A stretch of DNA of 5,874 nt, taken from the NCBI GenBank assembly GCA_964607315.1, contig CAZSKA010000236.1, positions 1-5,874 on the forward strand. The letters run 5' to 3'. The notes under the pieces were generated by a model that did no database searches, was not told the origin of the DNA, and was given only the letters and a program-made list of their open reading frames with translations. Source of the DNA: JAHDFB01 sp964607315 (lineage in GTDB: Bacteria; Bacteroidota; Bacteroidia; Chitinophagales; Saprospiraceae). The position numbers and the translations under genes are program-made. Below, one piece after another: positions 1-5,123 of this stretch; position 1 is the first letter of the stretch, and each line of letters begins with the position of its first letter.

Positions 1-29
1 GTATCAAAATTTTATACGACATTTTGAAA

Positions 30-54
30 TTAAATTGGTATAATACCAATTTAA
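30..54. repeat. Perfect 11-bp inverted repeat with 3-nt loop
   Basis: The arms are TTAAATTGGTA (30-40) and TACCAATTTAA (44-54), separated by TAA, and every arm position pairs. It could form a hairpin in RNA from either strand or be a dimeric protein-binding site. The stem is AT-rich and no long T run follows on the plus strand. On the minus strand the sequence after the stem is TTTCAAAATG, which is also a weak tail. It may terminate a gene lying left of the window or the decayed minus-strand frame at 103-212, but its function is inferred only. Confidence 0.45.
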
Positions 55-102
55 GGCTTAAATAAAAGGTATATTTTTAATGTAAAAATTTCAATTTTAT
101 TA

Positions 103-212
103 TTAATCGCATTCAATTTTACCGTTATCAGATTTAATAGTAGAAAGCAGCCATCAAGAATAGGAATACGTTTTACTATTGTATGTGGATATAAATCATT
201 AATTTGGTTCTT
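103..212 (-). pseudogene. Possible decayed gene end (unrecognised)
   Basis: Read on the minus strand, 212 down to about 153 is open and gives a protein-like string that includes NDLYPHTIVKRIPILDG. A change of frame near 153 continues it as LLSTIKSDNGKIECD followed by TAA at 103-105. The second part has ordinary codon choice and a natural-looking hydrophilic end. A TGA at 154-156 lies in the second frame, and a TAA at 213-215 closes the first frame upstream, so there is no intact gene. It could be the remnant of a gene whose 5' part was lost where the lysine-tract genes now begin. The family is not recognised and chance is a real alternative. Confidence 0.18.
178..206 (+). promoter_or_regulatory. 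Weak Bacteroidota-type promoter candidate
   Basis: ATTG at 178-181 and TTAATTTG at 199-206 are 17 nt apart. They resemble the TTTG / TAnnTTTG boxes known from Bacteroides, with one mismatch in each box. Transcription would begin a few bases downstream and leave a leader of roughly 25-30 nt before the ATG at 241. AT-rich DNA yields such matches often, so this is only a candidate. Confidence 0.22.
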
Positions 213-240
213 TTAAGTCTATTAAAATATTTACTTGCTT

Positions 241-690
241 ATGAAAAATTCAGTTCGACTACTTCTTTTACTTTTTATTTTTTCATTTTTTAGTCATTCA
301 TCTTTTGCTATTGAAAGTACTTCTAAAAAGGAAGAAAAAATTGAGAATCAAGACTTAAAGACTGCTTTAAGCTTAATAAAAGTTACTAAGGAGTATTCTA
401 AAATGTTAGCTAAAAAGAAGAAGAAGAAGAAAAAAAAGAAGAAGAAAAAGAAAAAGAAGTCTTCTGCTAAAAATGGTGACAAGTTAAGTAGAAATCTATT
501 AATTTCCTGGATATCAACGATGGTAGGAACTTTCGTTTTTATAGCTCTTCTTATAATAACAGCATTAACGGGTATGTCTGCTGCAGCGGCATTATTGTTT
601 GTCGTTTTTTGGGTTCTTGCCATCTTGTGTTCAGTTGCCACCTCAGTTCTTTTTATTATATGGTTAGTCAATTTGTTGAGTAAAGCTTAA
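241..690 (+). CDS. Small exported membrane protein with 16-lysine tract (unknown function)
   Basis: I do not recognise this 149-residue protein. The ATG at 241 is chosen over the in-frame TTG two codons upstream because it gives a clean signal peptide: MKNSVR, a Leu/Phe-rich core, and a likely cleavage site after SFA (residue 23). A short charged segment follows (KKEEKIENQD), then 16 consecutive lysines (58-73), a polar spacer, and a hydrophobic domain from about residue 86 to 146. That domain is either two long or three shorter membrane segments, broken near Thr-Gly-Met (110-112). The C-terminus is FIIWLVNLLSKA. If the signal is cleaved, the lysine run would face the periplasm, against the usual positive-inside tendency. 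The next gene has the same layout and ending, so the two are probably paralogs and may be co-transcribed. A secreted or membrane role is inferred; no enzymatic motif is visible. Confidence 0.72.
   Translation: MKNSVRLLLLLFIFSFFSHSSFAIESTSKKEEKIENQDLKTALSLIKVTKEYSKMLAKKKKKKKKKKKKKKKKSSAKNGDKLSRNLLISWISTMVGTFVFIALLIITALTGMSAAAALLFVVFWVLAILCSVATSVLFIIWLVNLLSKA
412..459 (+). repeat. AAA/AAG lysine-codon tract 1 (16 codons)
   Basis: This is sixteen uninterrupted lysine codons, five AAA and eleven AAG, with an eight-A run at 430-437. Within it, A-AAA-AAG (432-438) sits in the phase required of a -1 slippery heptamer. A -1 shift there would add about ten residues, mostly Glu and Lys, and stop at TAA 468-470, before the membrane domain. 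Confidence 0.85.
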
Positions 691-716
691 TATCGCCATA
701 GGTTTTATTGGGATTG

Positions 717-744
717 AATAAAAGTAACTAAGTGTAAAGCTTAA
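717..744 (+). pseudogene. Short echo of the first lysine-tract gene
   Basis: Bases 717-732 match 375-390 inside the upstream gene at 15 of 16 positions, and 734-744 match the end of that gene (680-690) at all 11. Both matches are read in the same phase as in the gene. They encode IKVTK (as in residues 46-50 of the gene), then CKA and a stop, where the gene ends SKA and a stop. One reading is a leftover of a further copy that lost its lysine tract and membrane domain. Short AT-rich matches can also arise by chance. Confidence 0.25.
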
Positions 745-790
745 ATGGAGCTCTCATTTAATGGATTTTTCTGGATTGGGAGAAAAACGA

Positions 791-1342
791 ATGGAAAAAA
801 TTAGTCAAAAAATTAAACAGATATTTAAGAGAAGTGTGATTCATTCATTCTTCCTGTTTATAATATGCTTGCTTTTTTCCTTAAAAGGAAATACAGTAAA
901 CAGTATCTCTGGAAATTCAACTGATTTTCAGAGTGAAAAACCTCTTTTAATAGACCGATATGCAACTTCAACTTCCTCTATTGAACATTTCTTAAAACGT
1001 AAAAAGAAGAAAAAAAAGAAGAAAAAGAAAAGGAAGAAAAAACGTGATGATGTTATAAAAAAGGAGAAAAAGAAGCGTTTTAAAAGAAAATTGGATGAAA
1101 GTAGAGATATCATTCAAAGCGAGGAAAAAATACAAGCGCGTATTAAAAAATTATTGCGTCTCTGGTTAGGATCTGCAGCATTGGCTATAATATGTTTTAT
1201 TTTGGCAGTTTTGCTTATAACTTTTTCTGATATAGTGATTTTTTTATTCTTAGCTTTAGTTTTCTATCTTCTGTATTTCCTGTTATCTCTATTTTCATTC
1301 ATAACCTTTATAATTTGGCTTGTAGAAATTCTATCTAGATAA
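791..1342 (+). CDS. Second lysine-tract membrane protein, paralog of the first (unknown function)
   Basis: I do not recognise this protein. The ATG at 791 gives 183 residues, is preceded by GGGAG with 8 nt spacing, and yields a more normal signal segment. An in-frame ATG at 761 would add ten residues. The N-terminal part is basic (KIKQIFKR), followed by a hydrophobic stretch from about 16 to 31 with no clear AxA cleavage site, so it may stay as an anchor. Residues 71-80 are ten lysines, continuing as R-KKK-R and a further basic stretch to about residue 100 (KKEKKKRFKRK). A charged, possibly helical segment runs to about 123. The hydrophobic domain spans about 124-181, with a break at Ser146-Asp147, and ends FIIWLVEILSR, close to FIIWLVNLLSKA of the upstream protein. 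Its stop lies one base from the stop of the opposing SDR gene. Confidence 0.7.
   Translation: MEKISQKIKQIFKRSVIHSFFLFIICLLFSLKGNTVNSISGNSTDFQSEKPLLIDRYATSTSSIEHFLKRKKKKKKKKKKRKKKRDDVIKKEKKKRFKRKLDESRDIIQSEEKIQARIKKLLRLWLGSAALAIICFILAVLLITFSDIVIFLFLALVFYLLYFLLSLFSFITFIIWLVEILSR
1001..1030 (+). repeat. AAA/AAG lysine-codon tract 2 (10 codons)
   Basis: This is ten lysine codons, five AAA and five AAG, followed by AGG and three more lysine codons. An eight-A run lies at 1010-1017, and A-AAA-AAG at 1012-1018 is in slippery phase, as in tract 1. A -1 shift reads nine residues, mostly Glu and Lys, and stops at TGA 1045-1047. Confidence 0.85.
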
Positions 1343-1343
1343 A

Positions 1344-2057
1344 TTACTTCTTCCTTGAAACAGAAGGTCTTACTTCCACCTTGCTTGGTAACACTCTCGC
1401 TTCCATTTGAATTAGGTCAACAACAATCTGACCTATATCTTCTGGTTGAATTTTCCAATTGTCTTTTTCGTCTACGATGTTACCATTGAAATTTGTAGCA
1501 ACTGATCCCGGCATTATGGTAGTTACCTTCACGCCTTTATCTCTAACATCTAACATTACTGCCTGGGTGAATCCAACTAAACCAAATTTGCTCGCATTAT
1601 ATGCAGCTCCTCCCGCAAAGAAATTAGCGCCTGCCAAACTTGCTATAGTTATAAGATAACCTTTACTTTTTATCAATGCATCTAGACTTGCTTTAGTTGT
1701 ATGAAATACACCGGTAAGATTTGTATCAATAGTTTTATGCCAATGCTCATCTGTCATTTCTTCAATAGTATGAAAATGACCCACTCCTGCATTTGCAATC
1801 ACATAGTCTATATGACCCCACTTCTCTAAAACCTGAGAAATAGCCTTTTTTTCATCTTCATGCTTTGACACATCAGAACCCACAGCTAGCACATCAGCCG
1901 AGAATTTAGCATTTAATGTTTCGGCAACTTTTTGGGCTTGACCCAAATTACGCCCACTAATCGCCACACGAATGCCTTTTTCCAACATTTTTTCTGCAAT
2001 TCCAAGACCAATACCTTTTGTCCCTCCTGTTATGTAAGCTACTTTTTTATTATCCAT
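1344..2057 (-). CDS. Classical short-chain dehydrogenase/reductase (SDR)
   Basis: This is a complete 237-residue cytosolic NAD(P)(H)-dependent oxidoreductase of the classical SDR family. The Rossmann nucleotide site TGGTKGIG is at 10-17. Arg36 after the second strand (SGRN) suggests a preference for NADP(H). Asp62-Val63 and NAG (89-91) follow. The catalytic tetrad is complete: Asn113, Ser140, Tyr153 and Lys157 (YNASK). The PG of the PGSVAT segment is at 183-184. The length fits single-domain SDRs, and the ATG at 2057 leaves only nine residues before the glycine motif, as is usual. The substrate cannot be read from the sequence; an automatic label such as 3-oxoacyl-ACP reductase would be a guess. 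The gene is divergent from uvrA across 98 bases and convergent with the second lysine-tract gene, with one base between stops and therefore no room for a separate terminator. Confidence 0.92.
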   Translation of the reverse strand: MDNKKVAYITGGTKGIGLGIAEKMLEKGIRVAISGRNLGQAQKVAETLNAKFSADVLAVGSDVSKHEDEKKAISQVLEKWGHIDYVIANAGVGHFHTIEEMTDEHWHKTIDTNLTGVFHTTKASLDALIKSKGYLITIASLAGANFFAGGAAYNASKFGLVGFTQAVMLDVRDKGVKVTTIMPGSVATNFNGNIVDEKDNWKIQPEDIGQIVVDLIQMEARVLPSKVEVRPSVSRKK

Positions 2058-2069
2058 GTAGATAAAACT

Positions 2070-2119
2070 AAAAATTATCTACTTTGTTCGATATTTTATT
2101 GGCAAAGAAGCTAATTTTT
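2070..2119. promoter_or_regulatory. Inverted repeat in the SDR-uvrA divergent promoter region
   Basis: The arms at 2070-2086 and 2103-2119 are inverted copies matching at 15 of 17 positions, separated by 16 nt. On each strand the far end of one arm reads TAATTTTT, close to the Bacteroides -7 box TAnnTTTG, and the other arm supplies TTTG 25 nt upstream, which is longer than the usual spacing. The two promoters may therefore interlock, or the dyad may be an operator. On the uvrA side the box ends 36 nt before the ATG; on the SDR side it ends 12 nt before the ATG, implying a very short leader. No LexA-type site was recognised. Confidence 0.45.
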
Positions 2120-2155
2120 CATAATCTTCGCTTCTAGATAATTATTTATTTCTCT

Positions 2156-5002
2156 ATGATCAAACAGACCTTTTCTAATCTTAGTTTTTCGGAAGAAGAA
2201 ATTAAGCAATTCAACGAAGAAATTCATATAAAAGGAGCGCGTTCTAATAATCTAAAAGATATAGAACTACATATCCCTAAAAATAAATTAGTCGTTGTTA
2301 CTGGTTTGTCTGGATCCGGAAAATCCTCACTGATTATTGACACGCTTTACGCCGAAGGACAGCGAAGATATGTGGAGTCGCTTTCTTCCTATGCAAGACA
2401 ATTCTTGAATAGAATGAAGAAACCTGACGTTGATTTTATTAAGGGAATTAGCCCGGCTATTGCTATAGAACAAAAAACTTCTACGTCTAGTAATTCCAGG
2501 TCTACCGTGGGTTCTCTAACTGAAATATATGATTATCTGCGTCTTCTTTATTCCAGAATAGGCAGAACGTATAGCCCCGTTTCTGGAGAGTTAGTGACAA
2601 AGCACGAGGTCCAAGATGTAATTGATTACATGCTTTCTCTAGAAGATGGCACTCGTGTCATTTTGATGGCTCCTATTTCTAAAGCATATAAAGAAAGAAC
2701 CATATTGCAGGAGTTGCAACAGCTAATGCAGAAAGGTTATAATAGGGTGGTAAAGGACGAGGAAACTTATTACATAGAAGAACTAGTAGAGGAGAATTCA
2801 GAAAAATGGCTAAAACAAAAAGTAGAAAAGACAGACGATTTATTTATTCTTGTTGACCGTTTTGCCATTTCCCAAGAAGAAGAAAACAGAATGAGAATGG
2901 CTGATTCTGTACTTACGGCTTTTTCTGAAAGTCAAGGGAATGTTCGTGTTCAGGTCTATAAAGGCGACTTTAAAGAATTCAATAATCGTTTCGAACTTGA
3001 TGGAATAGAATTTTTAGAACCTTCACATCAGTTATTTAATTTCAACAATCCATATGGGGCTTGTTCTACATGTGAAGGTTATGGACGTGTACTCGGTATC
3101 GACAGAAGGAAGGTGATTCCAGATGAAAACAAGTCGATTTATGACGGCGCGATTATGTGCTGGAATGGTGAGAAATCGAAGGTTTATTTACGTCGTTTAA
3201 TCTCCGTTTCAGATCAAGTCGATTTACCTATTCATCGCCCTGTAAAGGAATTAACGGAAAAGCAGTATAAATTGCTTTGGGAAGGGAATTCAAATTTTGA
3301 AGGAATAAATGCATACTTCGAAGAACTTCGTTCTAAGACATATAAAATTCAGAATCGTGTTATTCTTGCTCGTTATCGTGGACGGACCATCTGTCCTACA
3401 TGTAACGGAGGTAGATTAAGGGAAGAGACTAAGAATATCAAGGTGTCAGGAGAACACCTTATGCAGCTGGTTTTTAAGCCTATAGACGATTTGCTAGAAT
3501 GGTTTAAGGAGGCAGATTTAAGTGATTTTGATAGAGAATTAGCGGATAGAATTTTGTATGAAATCGAAACAAGGCTTAAGATAATGACAGATGTAGGACT
3601 GGGTTATTTAACTCTTGATCGTTTGTCTTCGTCTTTAAGCGGAGGGGAAACACAGCGAATTAATCTTACTAGATTATTAGGAAGTAATTTGACGAATAGT
3701 CTCTATATATTAGATGAGCCGAGTGTGGGTTTACACCCAAAGGATACTTCGCGCTTGGTTGATGTGCTTAAGAATCTTAGGGACCTTGAGAATACGGTAG
3801 TGGTTGTAGAGCACGAGGAAGAGGTGATTAAGAATGCGGACTATCTTATCGATATTGGTCCAGGTGCTGGATTGCATGGTGGAGAAGTGGTTTTTAGTGG
3901 ACCTTATAAAGATTTGATTAAGCAAAAAACGGATTCTTTGACTGTTCAGTATTTGACAGGCAAAATGGGTATAGAAGTGCCAAAGCAGTTACGAGATCCT
4001 AATAATTTTATAAGCATAAAAGGTGCGAGACATCATAACCTAAAAGACATAGATGTCAACGTTCCATTGAATGCATTAACTGTAGTTTCAGGTGTGTCAG
4101 GGTCAGGTAAAACCACTTTGATAAAGCATATTTTGTATCCGGCATTGAAGATGAAAATAGGCGATCCTCTTCCAGTTACTCCTGGAAAATTCACAGAAAT
4201 AGAAGGTGATTTTTCTTTGATCAAAGAAGTAGAAATGGTGAGCCAGTCACCTATAGGAAAATCTTCGAGATCGAATCCTGTGACTTACGTGAAAGCATTC
4301 GATGCGATACGTAAATTATTCACCAATCAACAACTGTCTAAAATCAGAGGATATAAACCGAAGCATTTTTCTTTTAATGTGGAAGGTGGCCGTTGTGAAA
4401 ATTGTAAAGGTGATGGCGAGATTACTGTTGAAATGCAATTTTTAGCAGATGTGAAATTGCTTTGTGAAGATTGTAGAGGAAAACGTTTCAAGGATGAAAT
4501 CCTTGAGGTGAAATATAATGGTAAGAACATCTTTGAAGTTTTGGAAATGAGCATAGAAGAAGCTCTTACATTCTTCGAAGAAAAACCTGAAATTCTTCAG
4601 AAAATTGAACCATTGAATAATGTGGGATTAGGCTATGTAAAGCTTGGTCAGCCGTCCAGCACTCTTTCAGGAGGAGAAGCCCAAAGAGTGAAATTAGCTT
4701 ATTACCTCGGACGAGAGATGAAAAAAGATCACGTCTTTTTTATATTCGATGAACCTACTACTGGATTGCATTTTCATGATATAGTTAAGCTTTTGGACTC
4801 TTTTAATGCATTAATAGAGAAAGGTCATACAGTGGTAGTGGTAGAACATAATTTGGAAGTAATTAAGACAGCAGATTGGTTGATTGACCTCGGTCCTAAT
4901 GGTGGAATAAAAGGAGGAAATCTGGTTTATGAGGGTGTCCCCAAAGGTATATTAAAAGCTAAAAACTCTGTTACAGCTCCTTTTTTAAAAGGTAAGTTTT
5001 AG
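2156..5002 (+). CDS. uvrA: UvrABC system protein A (excinuclease ABC subunit A)
   Basis: UvrA is the dimeric ATPase that finds bulky DNA lesions and loads UvrB in nucleotide excision repair. The protein has 948 residues, against about 940 in E. coli. Both ABC units are complete. The first has Walker A GLSGSGKSS (50-58), signature LSGGETQR (494-501), Walker B ILDEP (518-522) and His553. The second has Walker A GVSGSGKTT (646-654), signature LSGGEAQR (837-844), Walker B IFDEP (863-867) and His898. Zinc-binding cysteine pairs are at 303/306 with 413/416, and at 747/750 with 770/773. The extra CxxC that usually precedes the first pair is absent; the segment there reads FNNRFELDGIEF (275-286). From memory, one of two UvrA paralogs common in Bacteroidota has this form, so a second uvrA may lie elsewhere. 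About 20 residues precede the usual start (EIHIKGARSNNLK), and no later ATG would fit. No Shine-Dalgarno sequence is visible. Confidence 0.96.
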   Translation: MIKQTFSNLSFSEEEIKQFNEEIHIKGARSNNLKDIELHIPKNKLVVVTGLSGSGKSSLIIDTLYAEGQRRYVESLSSYARQFLNRMKKPDVDFIKGISPAIAIEQKTSTSSNSRSTVGSLTEIYDYLRLLYSRIGRTYSPVSGELVTKHEVQDVIDYMLSLEDGTRVILMAPISKAYKERTILQELQQLMQKGYNRVVKDEETYYIEELVEENSEKWLKQKVEKTDDLFILVDRFAISQEEENRMRMADSVLTAFSESQGNVRVQVYKGDFKEFNNRFELDGIEFLEPSHQLFNFNNPYGACSTCEGYGRVLGIDRRKVIPDENKSIYDGAIMCWNGEKSKVYLRRLISVSDQVDLPIHRPVKELTEKQYKLLWEGNSNFEGINAYFEELRSKTYKIQNRVILARYRGRTICPTCNGGRLREETKNIKVSGEHLMQLVFKPIDDLLEWFKEADLSDFDRELADRILYEIETRLKIMTDVGLGYLTLDRLSSSLSGGETQRINLTRLLGSNLTNSLYILDEPSVGLHPKDTSRLVDVLKNLRDLENTVVVVEHEEEVIKNADYLIDIGPGAGLHGGEVVFSGPYKDLIKQKTDSLTVQYLTGKMGIEVPKQLRDPNNFISIKGARHHNLKDIDVNVPLNALTVVSGVSGSGKTTLIKHILYPALKMKIGDPLPVTPGKFTEIEGDFSLIKEVEMVSQSPIGKSSRSNPVTYVKAFDAIRKLFTNQQLSKIRGYKPKHFSFNVEGGRCENCKGDGEITVEMQFLADVKLLCEDCRGKRFKDEILEVKYNGKNIFEVLEMSIEEALTFFEEKPEILQKIEPLNNVGLGYVKLGQPSSTLSGGEAQRVKLAYYLGREMKKDHVFFIFDEPTTGLHFHDIVKLLDSFNALIEKGHTVVVVEHNLEVIKTADWLIDLGPNGGIKGGNLVYEGVPKGILKAKNSVTAPFLKGKF

Positions 5003-5123
5003 AAGATGAAAGTCGTGTTTATTCATGATCTTCCATCATTATTCACATTACTTCGATTATAGTCTTGTAATAGTTAAACTCTCAATCAATTCAATTTGTA
5101 TTAAAGTCAGAGATTTTGTATTC

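Noticed and set aside
1..17. Near-palindrome GTAT-c-AAAATTTTATAC at the left edge
   Set aside because: It is short, interrupted and almost purely A/T, so chance is likely, and its left side may be cut off.
348..671. Minus-strand open frame with a polyphenylalanine run, and a similar one at 928-1113
   Set aside because: They are the complements of the lysine tracts in the plus-strand genes; the plus-strand proteins have a signal peptide, membrane domain and paralogy, the antisense ones have nothing.
745..804. Small plus-strand open frame starting at ATG 745
   Set aside because: About 19 codons, overlapping the start of the second lysine-tract gene in another frame, with no recognisable features.
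856..880. Lipoprotein signal in the second lysine-tract protein (Cys26 in the hydrophobic core)
   Set aside because: The residues before the cysteine (Phe-Ile-Ile) do not fit a lipobox, and the cysteine lies in mid-core and not at its end.
2070..2119. LexA/SOS box upstream of uvrA
   Set aside because: Neither the CTGT-N8-ACAG nor the GAAC-N4-GTTC type pattern is present; the inverted repeat there is different and longer.
5002..5033. Possible terminator hairpin after uvrA (GAAG-ATGAA pairing with TTCAT-CTTC)
   Set aside because: It needs a 3-nt bulge and an 11-nt loop, starts inside the stop codon and has no T run after it. The remaining bases to 5123 show no better stem.
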